A stretch of 64,000 nt of DNA. Origin: Gymnogyps californianus (taxonomy: Eukaryota > Chordata > Aves > Accipitriformes > Cathartidae). The stretch spans positions 67,810,707 through 67,874,706 of the forward strand of contig NC_059473.1 of NCBI RefSeq assembly GCF_018139145.2, given 5' to 3'. The position numbers and the translations under genes were made by a program. Below, in pieces: positions 27,001 through 39,498 of this stretch (its first letter is position 1; each line of letters begins with the position of its first letter). The notes beneath the pieces are model-generated. The model saw only the letters and a program-made list of their open reading frames with translations. It did not search any database and was not told where the DNA came from.

Positions 27001-30000
27001 GTCTGCACTCTTGTCATGTTGACTCTGCATCTGGTTATAGACCTGTTTCTTCTCCATTAGTCATGCAATGACACTGAAAATAAATCCATGTTAAAACTTA
27101 GAGCAGTCTGGTGTCAAACATTAACTTTCAGGAAAACCACATGTATAGAGTTTAACCAGTGGGTGAACTTAAATATTAGCCAGCATTCCCTTCTGTCCTT
27201 CATTACCCCTATCCAAAATCATGCAGTCATGATTTATTTTTCCTTAGTTTTTCAAGCTGTGTGGGGAAATATACCTTTGAAAAAAAACACTTTAAGACTG
27301 TAGGATTTTAAACATCTGTAAAATTGTCCTTTAACTGTGCACAATTTCTGTTGTGGGGTTTTGTTGGGGTTTTTTGCATTGTCTTAAATTACCGTAATAA
27401 ATTATAACAGTGGAAGTGCTTTATCATTTTTGAATGAAGAAAAGCCCTATTTTTATCTTTAAAGAAAGGATGCATATGCATAAATGAGTAATTTATTTAA
27501 ATGTTTTGTGTATGAACTACACAGGGTAGTCATCTACTTTGGGGAAAAGATCAGAGTAAAAAAGAGCAGCTAATGACACCACTTATAACTTCTGAATCCT
27601 ATTATGAAACATTGCAGCATTAGTTACCACGAATTTGACATAATGAAAAAGTGGTAGAGATATATTCTTTGTGTTTAAATGGTTAACTATACTTCGTTTG
27701 TAAGAGAAGAGGAAGGAAATTGTCTCCTTTTTACAAAATTCAGTTACTTGCATGCATATTGTTTGTGTATACACTATAATGGGGGTTTTAATCACAAAAT
27801 TGTGCTGTGGTGCCTAAGGGATGACATTGTGCTTCCTGTCAAATTCCTTTTTTTTTATCCCCCAGTAACTGGAAGCTCTTCAGCTATAGCTTTAATGAGA
27901 TAGGAATGCTGTTATCTATTCCAGAGGTCAGTGTTGAGAGAAGCTTTCAGGAGAAAACCAGTGAATTTCAACAGTGATGCCTAATTAATTGATTATGTGC
28001 ATCTAAATGACTCTCCATCCTGTGCACAGACAGAGCACAATGCATACCTAATCTGCCAAAGTTTCCTATTGATCTCCGTTAGGTCAGGTTTCCTTTCAAA
28101 CTCCCACCATTAGTAGTTCATGTTTAGTTACCAAGGCAAGGAGTTATTCCTGTCAGGCACATCTCAGATTTGGAAAACTGCCATAATTATAGACACTCGC
28201 TTGTCTTCCAGTGCTTGAAAGAATGCCAGAATTAGAACTGCTTTTAATTATACAAAGGCTGCTGTGATTACTTGATCTTTTGCATAGCATATCCATTGTA
28301 GATTTCTACTTTAAAGTAGCATGGACTTTCTCCAAAGAGGAGGAGGTCTTACTCATCACTGTATTTCCTAATTTATCCATGCAGAGTAGCAATCTGTCCT
28401 TACCTCTGAGCAAAGATTTAACGGTGGATGACTGATATGAAAGTTCCCATTATTGCAAGATTTCCTGGCTCTTCCAAAATATGCTACAAACTTCCTGAGG
28501 AATTTAAAGCTATGCTATATTTGTCCAGTGAGAACAGTATATTTTCTGATGCATTACCCCTGCTGTTTCATTAATTTTAGGATTGAATCCCCCAAAATGT
28601 AGCTTGAGTGAGTAAGACTCTACTGAGGTCCATTTTAGTGAAAAGTATAAATGGATTTATTTATGCAAGTTTGAAGGACGCTGAAAACTGAAAGTTAGTG
28701 CAACATCTGTTCTTAAATACTGCTTCCACCTGCAGTCCCATGAATAACACTGATTTATGAATCTGTAAGATTATATAAGGTGGCAAATATTCATAAACAC
28801 CTTGCTATTTCTTAGGTGTATATTCTCACACTTCTAAATTTCTTCCTTTCCCTTGCATTTTGCAATTTATTCTGACACTAAATTAAGAAAGTAACTTGTG
28901 GGATAATCCATTCTGCACCTTTTTTTAATGGTGATACTGGAAAGTATCTTTCCACTGATCAAATTATACTCACAAAAAGCAGCATTCTGGGCTGTGATGT
29001 GGGTTAGTTAGAAATGGATCCTTGGTGGTGATGAAAAACAGACAGACGAAAAAAGTTCCTATCCTCCTAAATATACTCAAGAAACTTATTATGTAAAGTT
29101 AAGTTAAAAACCGTACTGTGTTGAAAAAGAAGTACTGAATTGTTACAACCTCTGGTAGTGCAGTTGATGTCGAGCTGTATATTCAGGATTAGCAAGACAA
29201 TTGTCTGCATGTGGCATTATCTGATGACACTCAGTAAACCCTTACACATAAAAGGATATGAAGAAATGCTTCATTGGTTCCCTTGGATGGTGGTTTTTTT
29301 TTTCTTTCAGAGTGTGAACATGATTAATGTACTCAACTAACTTGTCTTACATCAGAAAACATAAAGACTAAAGGGAAGATAGGTGTGGGCAAAAGAGTTG
29401 TAAGAGATCCTAAAATATATACAGGCTTTTCCTAGCACTCCTGGCTTTTACTCAAGATCATTAAATTTAATTTAGGATTATATTTGGTAGTATCTGTGCT
29501 TGAGAAGTCTATAGGTCTTGACTGAACTTGATAAAACTCAATTTTATAAATGGAAACTGTTTCTTTCAAGACTAAGAGTAAAAGTGTGCAGGAACTGTTC
29601 TGTGGGATTGGCAGTGTTTACCAAGCTGGCTGCCACTTCCCATTAGTTACAGAAATGTTTATTGCTTGCCCTGTTCTCAGTTGCATATAACATTGGGTTG
29701 AAATTTTCAATGCCAGATGTTTAGAGTTTTACTTGTCTTTTGCATGGGAAAAAAATCAGCCAAAAGATTTTAGAGATTTTTGAAAGTGAGGGCTAAGGGA
29801 TATATGTTTTGTCTGCATCAAAAATACAGAAACAGTATGATGTCTCTAAGCTTTCAAGCAAGGACTTGACTCTTTGCAAGGAATTTGTTTCAAGGGAGTG
29901 GCTTTTTCTATTCCTGTGAGAATCCTGTCAGAGTTGTAAGCCTTTGAAATATCACATCTCAGCAGAGACTTGTTAAGAACTCAAAGTCTAATTCCCCGTA

Positions 30001-30461
30001 GATTCTGTCTACATTAGCACGTTGCTGACCAGTACTGTAAGAGGCTGAGCAGATCTTTATTGCTGTCGTTCTGGACTGTTAAAAGCAGTTGCCATCTAGA
30101 CACTGGAACAGAGTAGGACACACGTGTGTGTCCCCGTGCTCTTCATAGTCTGGTAGTTTCCTGGCATCGTGGGAAGGGAGTGAAAAAAGAAAAAAGAGGT
30201 GAACCTGCAAAATGGGAAGAAACTTGGCAAAAAGTCTGTATGAGGGAGAGAACAGAGACTGAAGGTCAGTTCAACAGAGCGCAGGTTGAATAGGATCTGG
30301 AAAGCAGCAATGCAGAGGAGCCAAGAGTAGGGGCTGGAAATAGCTGGGCACGAGCCAAGGGGATTGGGATCTGCTAAGAGGGAAAAAAAGGTTACAGAGA
30401 TGAGGCAGACAGCAAAGATGGGACTAGAAAGAGGAAGCTCATGGGATGACTAGGGCCACGA
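24001..30461. other. Intron segment with a MORE palindrome
   Basis: AT-rich intron between two CR1 copies. The only specific motif noted is the palindrome at 27470-27481. The region 30180-30460 just before the CR1 is purine-rich. No coding exon or RNA gene was recognised. Confidence 0.6.
27470..27481. promoter_or_regulatory. MORE-type palindromic POU/Oct factor site
   Basis: ATGCATATGCAT is a perfect 12-nt palindrome identical to the MORE (more palindromic Oct factor recognition element) consensus bound by POU-domain homodimers. It is followed by AAATGAGTAATTTATTTAAA, which is AT-rich. A single 12-mer in 64 kb can arise by chance, so occupancy is unproven. Confidence 0.35.
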
Positions 30462-30868
30462 AGACTGGAGTATCTGCTATAAGAGGAGAGGCTGAGAGCG
30501 CTGGCATTGTTTAGTCTGGAGAAGAAAAGGTTCAAGGGGATCTTATCCATGTGTACAAATACCTGATGAGCAGAATGAAGAAGATGGAGCCAGGCTCTTT
30601 TCAGTGGTATGCATTGAAAGTGCAAGAGGCAGTGGGCACAAACTGCAATAAAGGAAATACATAAGAAGAAACTTTACTGTGAGGGTGGTTGAACACTGGA
30701 TAAGGTTGCCCAGAGGGGCTCTGGAGTCGCCATCTGTGGAGATATTCAACACCTGACTGGACAGTGCCCCGAGCAGCTTGCTCCAATTGACCCCACTTTA
30801 GCCAGAGAGGTTGGTCTAGACAATCTCCAGAGGTGCTTTCTGACCTCAGCCGTTGTGTGATTCTGCAA
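30462..30868 (+). mobile_element. CR1 LINE 3' fragment, sense to PTPRM (longest in the window)
   Basis: The order of recognisable CR1 3' blocks is intact: GGAGAGGCTGAGAGCGCTGG, TTGTTTAGTCTGGAGAAGAA, GGGGATCTTATCCATGTGTA, CAAATACCTGATGAGCAGAA, AAGATGGAGCCAGGCTCTTT, GGTTGCCCAGAGGGGCTCTG, and the end CTAGACAATCTCCAGAGGTG with GTGTGATTCTGC. Substitutions and small indels place it as moderately old. Only the last part of the element is present, so no intact ORF2 is expected. Confidence 0.93.
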
Positions 30869-32994
30869 GTAGGGCAGACTGGAAAGCGAGCACTGTGATG
30901 AGAAGCCTGGGGTCAAAACAAAAGAGTCTATGTGGGAGAAGTACTACTGGCAAGAGAAGTGAAGTCGGGGGAAAATTAGACGTGGATCGTGGACAGCCTA
31001 GAAGATACATAAGAAAGGATCAGATTTAGAGAAAGCTGAGAAGCGAGCCTGAAATGTAGTCCAGGATCACTGCATGTCACTATTTTATTAAATGCCAACA
31101 TAAAACTGCAAAACTGACAACAAAGTATGTCGTCCCTCCAAAGTGATGTTCCATGTATCTGCACTAGGTTGTCAATCCCTCCCTGTTGCCCCATTGCCTC
31201 AAAGCTGCAGGTGTCTCTGCTGGGGACTTGAAAGCTCAAAAGCTATTGATGATTCTGGTGGATATCTGCACAAACTGTTCTGTGAAGGAAAAGAAGTTGT
31301 ACACAGGTGTCAAAGTCAAGCCTTCGTTAGTTAGGAAATGCCAGGTTTTGATTGCCAGTGCAATCCCTTATTTGTTCCTCTTCAGCGTACGCAACGATAA
31401 TGTGCAATTGTCTCGTTAGCAGTAATCTTTAGCTCATTCAGTGAAGAGGATGATTGTGCTCTGGGGTGTCTTGTAAAGAATCAGTTATTTAACAAAGGGG
31501 TCTCTTGGCAGTAAGACCCTTACTGGATTTGTAGAAAGTTGAAACTCATTGGCAAACGAGGCAAAAGACTTCAGGAAGAGAAAGAATCCCTTTTTGATGA
31601 AAGAAATTGAGCTCTGCTCTCAAAACCCTAGATTCTCTGGAAATTTTGGGGTGATTCTAGGTAGGTCTTATTAAACCAGATATTTCACAAATAGCCATTG
31701 ATAGAATTTAACCTGGGCCCCTGCACTGGGGTCCCGGGGAGCAACCTACAGAACTACTCATTTTTCTCAGCTACAACTGGAGTCAAAGGGAACTTTACCC
31801 TGCAAAATATTTAGGAATAGTAGCACTGTTGTATTTGTGACGGCCAATGATGTAGGGAGGTAGCTTTATGGGGGAAAACGATATAATTTATTAGACCCAG
31901 TGGTACACCTGAAAAAAAAAGCAAGCAAACTTTAGGGCATATAGGCCTATGCTGAGAATGAATGGCTCTGTCTGCAGAACAGCCCTTGGACTGTCTGCAG
32001 CTCACCGGGCTGGGCGAAAGGCATGGCTCAGCCCACACGAGGGGTGAGGGAGGTGTATGCTGGGGGAAAAGGAGTTCTCGACATAGAAAATTAATAATTT
32101 TGCTCTAGCATGTTTAATACACTATTGATATGGTTAGTTATGTGCCTGTGTGACTTGCAAATGTGAAAATAATGCATAGTTATCTGCTTTGGCATATGGA
32201 AGGAAATAATAGGCAATAAGCAGTTTAGCATCAAATTCAGCTATTAATTACCAAGACGTCTAAGCAGAGAATGTAGTTCAATTCTAAGCTCGATAGCTTT
32301 TCCTGAATTCATTTGCAGTTTTATTGTCTTTAACAATATGAAAAATTCCTATGGTGATTGGTAATGAAAACTTGTCTGCTTTCACTTGAGCTACTTGTGT
32401 GTACTGTAAGTGTATTTAAATGGATCCTTTGGCTCTATCCGTGCCACACTGATTTTTGCCAATGTCTTCCCTGAATCTCCAGTTTCGGGCTAGTTTTCTT
32501 TTTTTTTCCTTTTGAATTGGTGTTCAGACCGTTGCCTATTTCTCTTTCTCGGCTGCCTCTGAGCATTCATAGTCCTTGGCAGATTGCCCGGCAGTGCTTG
32601 TCCTCACCAAATACCATTCGCATGCTTTTAAAGTGACACTTGCTTGAGAAAAAGGGAAAACTAGTATCAAAATAAATGGTAAGATCAATACAGGCATAGC
32701 TAGAATGTTAGATCTTGACCCCATAGCTCTTGGTGATGTATTTGTGATACCCGATGAAATCCTCTTAATTTTTTAAATCCTTGCTGAAAAAGTCACAGTG
32801 TGTGACTTCAATTTATTTCTCATTTCTCTAGAGAAAGTTTGACATTTTAGCAAATTGTCTTTACATAGGGAACCTCCAAGCGATGGGGAGAGACAATTAT
32901 GGTCTAGGGCTTTGTTTTACACCCAGGCATCCCTTCAGCATTTTTTAAGTTACTTGCTGACCTCTTTATTAATTGCAACATTTGAGTTAATCAT

Positions 32995-33012
32995 AATTGA
33001 TTCAAATCAATT
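32995..33012. repeat. 7-bp inverted repeat in an AT-rich, TAAT-containing tract
   Basis: AATTGAT (32995-33001) and ATCAATT (33006-33012) flank the loop TCAA. The surrounding 32969-33035 contains several TTAAT/ATTA cores typical of homeodomain sites. Function is not shown by sequence alone. Confidence 0.5.
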
Positions 33013-33178
33013 GTACTTAATTTTTTCCTAATTTCTATAGAGACATCGTTTGCCTATCTAAAGAAGTTTTTGAAGGTATCTGAGGTCTCTGTGGTGTGCA
33101 CAGAAAGATAGCATCTGCATACTTAGGGGCCCAAGCTGCAAGGCCCTGCCCAGCCCTCCCTGGGGGTTCCCGACCGCT

Positions 33179-33207
33179 CCCAGCCCCCTGGGAGCCCCCA
33201 GACCCCC
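33179..33207 (-). other. Canonical G-quadruplex motif, - strand
   Basis: On the minus strand the tracts are G5 (33207-33203), G5 (33199-33195), G5 (33188-33184) and G3 (33181-33179), with loops of 3, 6 and 2 nt. It lies in a GC-rich stretch from about 33128 to 33230 rich in CCC and GGG runs. It is on the template strand of PTPRM. Confidence 0.85.
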
Positions 33208-36200
33208 TAACACCCTGATGCGACCACTGGTAGCTTTTCGTTGACTTTTTTCAAAGACAACGTACCCCATTCTGCCTTTTCTAGTCCCTTTCCTCCTCCT
33301 GGAAGGAGGAGGATGGATGTGTGTTTCAACTGACCCATGGCTCCAGCCCCATGCGTTGACTTTCTGCCTGGAAAGCGCGATGGTGTATTGCAGCTGCTTC
33401 CCAGGAGAAGTGGGGAAGCTTGAGAAATACAGGATCTCCACTAGAAATGAAGGAGACACCACATGCCATATGCCTTTTGCCTTTCCAAGCAAAAAATGCG
33501 CTTGTAGTTCTGATCTAAGCAAGGTTCTGGTTTTTGTAGCCCATTTCTGGGTATTATGGACAATAAAATAACTCACTGCAGTTTCTATCTAGAGGATTCA
33601 ATAGATACTATTCTTCAACCAGGGGATATGCAAAGTAGCTGCAGATTAGAGTAAGTAGATTTCTCTGAATTTGTTTCTTTCGGTTTTGAATTGAATTGTT
33701 AGAAAAAACTACTTTTATGTTACAAGAATGTCTCAACTTATGTCCAACATAAGGGTGCTGCTGATTTTCTGCAAGCTGTACTTGCATTTGTCACATGAGA
33801 AGTACCATTATTTCCCTGTTAGGCAGAGCTGCTGTCTCGTAGGGTAGAGATGACCACGAGTTGTACCTGTCCCAGTGTCTCCCAGGCTTCTGGGGCCAAC
33901 CAGATTATATTCCCTGTGCCTGTGCAGCTGCTATCCCCCCACCACCACACCGGGCTAGAAACATTGTCCCAGCTATTTGAACTTGATCACCAGCAGAGTT
34001 CAACTGTGAGTTCTGGATTAATGTTCAAGCAGCAGAGGAAATTTTTAGGCAGCATTAGGAAAGGTCAGCAGTTTTGAGCAGTGTGGAATATAACCAGCTG
34101 TGAAGATGGAGAGATAAGATGGGGCTCACTTTAATGTACCAGGTTATAAATTGATTTCTGTGAGATGACAGCTGTCCTCACACTTGCATGAATTTTTTTG
34201 CATGTTTCTTACCTACTGTTAGTTTTAATGATATACTGATACAAAGGGTTTTTTTAAAAAGTTAAATTTTCCTTAATTAGAGTTCAGGGTTTTTTCTCCA
34301 AGATAGAAAGAAGAGAGGAAATGTCCATATGCGTGAAAATATTACCTATTAAAATAATTATTTAAATGTGCAAATGATAAGAACCTGCCTTAAATTTTGG
34401 TGAGTGTTCTTTTTGTTGGTTGGTTTATTTGTTTGGTTTTTTTTTTTTTTACCTGGGGACAGCTTTTCTTGCAGTGCTCTGTTAGCAGCAGTGCTTTGGT
34501 TTGCATTGTAATGGTTCTGTATTTGCAACAGAAACTCAGAGAGGTAATCTTAGAGACGTTGACATTTGCATCAAAAGTTTCAGAGTAATTTAGGCTGCTG
34601 ATCTCCAAAATATGCATGCACAGCACCATTTTCTCCTGTCCCTGATATTAAAGCAATTTCTAGGAAAATCATGCTACATGTTCCAGTAAGTTGTTTTATT
34701 TTCCTTATTTCACTTTTCCTAGACTTACTGTAGCTGGACACAGTTTGCTAGCGACAAGGTGGCTGCAGGTGCAGGCACAGGAGGAAGCTGTGTAAAATGT
34801 CTGAAAACCTGGTGTGGTTGTGGATTTACTGTCTTTGTTCCCACCTCTGCTTCAGCTACTATCCAAGGCTGAGAGCATGAGTTGTGTTAATAAGGGGAAC
34901 CTCGGCTTACCTCCGGCTCTTTTCATTTCTCCCTCCTAGACTGAGAGCAGAGGTAGACAGGTCATGGTCTGCTTTTCCTTTCTCCCACCTTGCTCATGCT
35001 TTTAGTACCATTGGGAGTCAGGGGGAGGCAGAATGGAGCTTGTTTGGGCTGGGGGATGCACGTGTCGAGTCAGTAAGCTCTAGGAGGGCTGAGGGGACTA
35101 GCTCTGAGGTGTGAGGGAGGTGTTTTCATCAGAGATCGCCTCCAAAGGCCCCCTCCACCACTACAGCAAGGGCACTGCAAGTTGTATCTCCTTGTATCCT
35201 TGGAGAACAGCAAAATTCAATTTTGCCTGCAGTTCTGCAAAGTTTTAAAGCAGCCTCAGCTGGACAACACTGGTAGGTGCTTTAGAAGGACTAGAGAGGA
35301 CAGAGCGAGCCCAGTGCCAAAGCTGTGATGTGGTTTGTACGTTGTGGGCACACCGCTCAACATTTTGCATGGATTCCTTATCTTTAGATGTTCAGAAGCT
35401 GCAGTCATTGACCTGAGGAACGCTTCGGCGGCTTTCTTAGTAAGCCAGGTTGTACTGTCGCTCCCTCCACATCCCAACACGCCAGCTTCCTTCCTTCTCC
35501 CCTGGGTCTTCACTCCAGCCATTCTTGTTGCTGACGAACGATGTGTCGTGTCGTTCCCCCCGCTGGTAACCCCCTGTTGGTCCCTGCAGCTGTTAGCCGG
35601 CATGGACAGGCTGGGGAGATGCCTAGCACTAACTGCCTTCTCATCTTGTCAAGCCGCTGCAAAATCTGGCCTCGTGTATGACCGTGTCATTTCCTTGTGG
35701 GACACATAAACGGTGACTTAGTTCTGCCTGGGCGCCAGGGTAGCATTTGTGAAAGCTATTAAAAAGTTTGTAGATGTCAAGTAAATGTATATGATTAAAT
35801 AAGTGATTCAACTAGTATAATTAACAGATGGCAGGAACAATTATATATTCATATTTCAGGCCAACAACATTTGGTAGATATAATTACTTTACAGGTGTTA
35901 ACTGCCCTTTATTGTGAAACGAGGTGTCTCTAAACACTAGAGGTACTCTGCAAAGTGACTTGTGGTTATGAACTTACAAGGAGGTTAATGGCTCTCCTTT
36001 TGCATGTGGTGTTGGAAAGCTAAATTCAGCTCCTCGGTCTGATACCAAATCTAAGAATGTGGAGTGAAAGAGATGAGCAGGTGTTATATAATCTGATTTC
36101 TGGAAAAAGCCACCGAACATTACAATGGGTTTAAAACTCACTTTGACGTTTGAGAGATGCAAAGTCCAAATAGGCAGGCATTCAGGGAGGAAGAGACAGC

Positions 36201-38161
36201 TGGTACGAAGAACTCCTTTGATTTTTTTCAAAATTACTTTTTTTTTTTTTTCATATGTAGGAGAGTAAATTGCATGTAATTTGGATTGGATTCTAGTACA
36301 GATTGTGATGACTTGTGGCCAGAAGAGCAAAACTGAGTAAGTAGGTTGTAAGTTTATGCTCATTTTGTAACCGATTTTTTTTTTTAATAGAACCAAAAAG
36401 TGTTAATTCACTGTAAGCTTTATGTAATAAAGTTTGCCAAAGATGATAAGTTGCATATACAGAACACTTACAGAAGCAATAAATTGTATTTTTTGAAGGT
36501 TCTTTGTTTTGTGCCTTACGTTTAACATTTGCTAACTAAAAGAATCCATGGAAAATGAAATACTTTTCATTGGCAGATAAATAGGAAGTTAATAAAATTT
36601 TACCATTTCCACAGACAGAGGGGATAAGGTGTACAACCAAGAGCAAAGGCTGATCCTTAATTTTCACCTTTCTTGATATTTGCTACCTAGAACTATCAAA
36701 ACCTAAGATTTATTTCAATATTATCATTTCAGCACTGCATGATTTTGATTAAGGCAATTAGGTTTGTAGCCTAATTTATTTGTTTGGCATCAAAGATTAC
36801 TATTTATTAAACAATTTGATGTTTAATTAATGTTAAATTAATGTGGCAGGGGTCACAGCAGTGGTTCTCTTCAAGGTGCCAGAAGATGCATGTTAGGGGA
36901 GAGGGAGCAGAAATGGTGTTGAAGGGGGGAAGGAAACGAGTCTGGGAACTTCTCTCTGATATAAACTGAAATAGAGTGGGAAACCTTAATGTTTGTAAGC
37001 ACTACCAGCTGAATGCTGTGGCACAGGTTACATACATTTGTGCAGTATAAAAGCCTGCTATGATGCTTATAAGAATTGAGAGGGCCTGGGTGGTGTGCAG
37101 CACTCAAGCTATGGGCTCTGCTGCCTGCACAGGGCATGGTATGGGTTGCATGGCCATAGTCATGTCCGTCTCGACGGCTGCTCGAATCTCGAGACCTGGA
37201 GCATAAAGAAACCTTCCTAATCATTGAAATGTTTATCTCTTTTGTAAGTTTTCCTGTAGTAAAAATATCACATGCATTATTCTTGTTATGCAAAATCGTA
37301 GCAAATGGCAAAAGGTCAGCAGTAAGCTGTCAAGATTATCAGAGAGTAATTGTAGCAGCTTCATGGCATATCAAATGTGAAGGCTTTTATTTAATAATAG
37401 TTCACGTGGAGTAGCTGGGAAGTAAATATCAAATGCAAAACAAATGCTATGCAAAAGAAATGTAAGAGGTTTATTTTTTTCACTTTGTGAGTTTGTTGCT
37501 CTGGCTCGCTCAATCATTTTGAGTCCCTCTGTCGCCACAGCAGCTGTTTCATCTCCTCCATCGCTGATTATGTATTTTTGACAGTTTTGAAATCTCTGAA
37601 CGTGTGAGCTGATTATATCTTAATTTCTTTCTTTTATAACCTTCAAAAAACTCTTTTTTCAATTTCTATTCTGACTAAAGAGCATGGAAATGTACCATTT
37701 CAGCAAAAAGACGTTCTATACTGAATTGGTTTTATAACGTGACATACTTCCAAACTGAAAGGCTGTCCTGAGCATACAGAATTCGATCTTCTTGGAACAG
37801 TTTTGACAAATGCTGCTTGACTTACCAGTTATACATTAGAGGCAAACAGGATTGTTGATAGTTTGCTATTTTCTTACAGAAGTGTCATATACGCGAAAAT
37901 AAAATAATGCTGCGGACCTGATCCCGTATGGTTGAGGGAAGGGAAAGAATTGTGTGTTATGTACTACAAAGCCTGAAAGTATAGGGCAGTATGAAATAAA
38001 AAGAAAAATTGAAGGAATTCTTTTAAAACAAAATATGCTAGGTGCATTCCAAAGACCAGAAAAAATTAAAAATATATACAGCTTTTTCCTCTTTTTTTTT
38101 TTCCTGTTTTCTGTTAAGAGAGTATGAAATTAAATATTTGGGTTGCCTTTTTAGTTTATTC

Positions 38162-38187
38162 GTTTATTATCATAAGTGATAATAAAC
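38162..38187. repeat. Perfect 11-bp inverted repeat (stem-loop)
   Basis: GTTTATTATCA at 38162-38172 and TGATAATAAAC at 38177-38187 are exact reverse complements around the loop TAAG. The stem is AT-rich. It lies 260 nt before the A25 run and is not part of a recognised element. Confidence 0.85.
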
Positions 38188-38448
38188 TGTTGAGGGCAGC
38201 TGGTTTATTATGCAGTGGGTACATAGTAGAACTAATCAATTAAAGCTTGGTTTAAGCAACTTCGATTGCTGTGTAATTCAGTGCTAAGTGACAATTGTTT
38301 CCTACTGTTTCAGCATTGAGTCAGTCTGCTGAACCCACTTTCAGGGTTAGGAAGCACTTTACTAATTTTGAGTACTGTGTGTCCTGAACTGGAGTATTTG
38401 TCTTATACAGATTGTAGTTTCACTTCTTTTATAGTTCCAGTAATTATT

Positions 38449-38473
38449 AAAAAAAAAAAAAAAAAAAAAAAAA
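38449..38473. repeat. A25 homopolymer
   Basis: Twenty-five consecutive A residues. I looked at the preceding sequence for a processed gene copy or a SINE body and recognised neither, and no target-site duplication is obvious. Confidence 0.95.
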
Positions 38474-39481
38474 GTTTAGGTAGAGATTCATTGCAATAGA
38501 AAATAACATTCAACCTTTTACTTGTTTGGGTTTATTGGGCTGGTATTCAGAGACAGAATTGGCTAGCAAAACATAACCAGTTTTAGAAATACAATATCAG
38601 GGCTTTAACAGTGATTTACTAATTCTGGCACTATTACAGGGAATTAATTAATTTTCTGTAACTATTATTTCATATGGATTGCTATGTCTGTGCTGTACAT
38701 TGTTGCTATTACAAAACTTCTAACCTGCTTGCATTTGTGAAAAAATCTTTAGATTTTTCTTATCAAAACATTCTTTTTACAAAGTATTATTTTGTTCTGT
38801 GTGTTTGGGGAGGAAGAAAGAAGTAATTCGGATGTTTTCCTTATTTACTGAGTTACCCTGTGTATAGCACACCTGAGAAGGAAGCTGATTGTACAATATT
38901 TGTACACAAAACTGGGGGTTGATGTTGCCAGTGACAAATGCAAAAGTGTGTTGGAGGAGGCTTTCCAGGACATTTGATAACCGTGACATGAGACACATCT
39001 GTTAAACAGCTGAAAGATACGGATGGAAATACATACCTCACCTTCATATGGCAAGTAGTTGATTCTGAAATGTGATAATTAATAAATGTGACAATAAGTG
39101 TTCAATATACTGATTATCTACAGAGGAATTACAAAAGCTGCTTTTTAAAGGTTAGTTATCAGTATATCAACAAATGAAGTTTAAAGATGGGCAGGAAATA
39201 AAGTACAAAGAATAATTTAAGGTACTTGTATAGTGTGTTATGAATTAGCTGTAACCATAACTTGTAGGATTTTCCTTGAGGTGTTTGGGAATTTTGTCGT
39301 GTGCTGTTATTAGAGATTTTGTCTTGATTTACCCAGACATCAGCTCCTAGTGTGAAGTAGAAGAGGGTGAAAACGTGGGGAATTTTTTGACTGTGTTAGT
39401 TCAATTCAGACTGTGAAATTTCCTCTGCTGGAATTCTGTTTTATTTAAGGCTTAGTTAATTCAGCATCTAATGTCTTGACC

Positions 39482-39498
39482 AAAAAAAAAAAAAAAAA
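39482..39498. repeat. A17 homopolymer
   Basis: Seventeen consecutive A residues after GTCTTGACC. No retrocopy was recognised upstream. Confidence 0.93.

Larger units (their letters stand above)
30869..38448. other. Intron segment with GC-rich and AT-rich patches
   Basis: It holds the GC-rich stretch with the minus-strand quadruplex (33128-33230), a moderately GC-rich stretch at 35256-35710, AT-rich TAAT-containing tracts at 32969-33035 and 36710-36843, and the stem-loop at 38162-38187. The longest open frame of the window (172 codons, minus strand, 33058-33576) lies over the GC-rich part and resembles no known protein. Confidence 0.6.

Noticed and set aside
29281..29340. TTTTTTTTCTTTCAG as a 3' splice site of an unannotated exon
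   Set aside because: The pyrimidine tract and AG look good, but the sequence after it reaches stops quickly and no matching donor or coding similarity was found. Decoy acceptors are expected in an intron of this length.
33058..33576. A 172-codon open frame on the minus strand, the longest in the window
   Set aside because: It crosses a GC-rich low-complexity stretch where stops are rare, its Gly/Leu-rich part (GLGAPRGLGAVG) follows directly from G runs, the + strand is also open over part of it, and nothing resembles a known protein.
35256..35709. Open frames of 115 and 124 codons on opposite strands
   Set aside because: Both strands are open over the same moderately GC-rich DNA and neither has recognisable domains or convincing splice boundaries.
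38449..38473. A25 run as the tail of a processed pseudogene or SINE
   Set aside because: No gene-like or SINE-like body was recognised upstream and no target-site duplication is visible.
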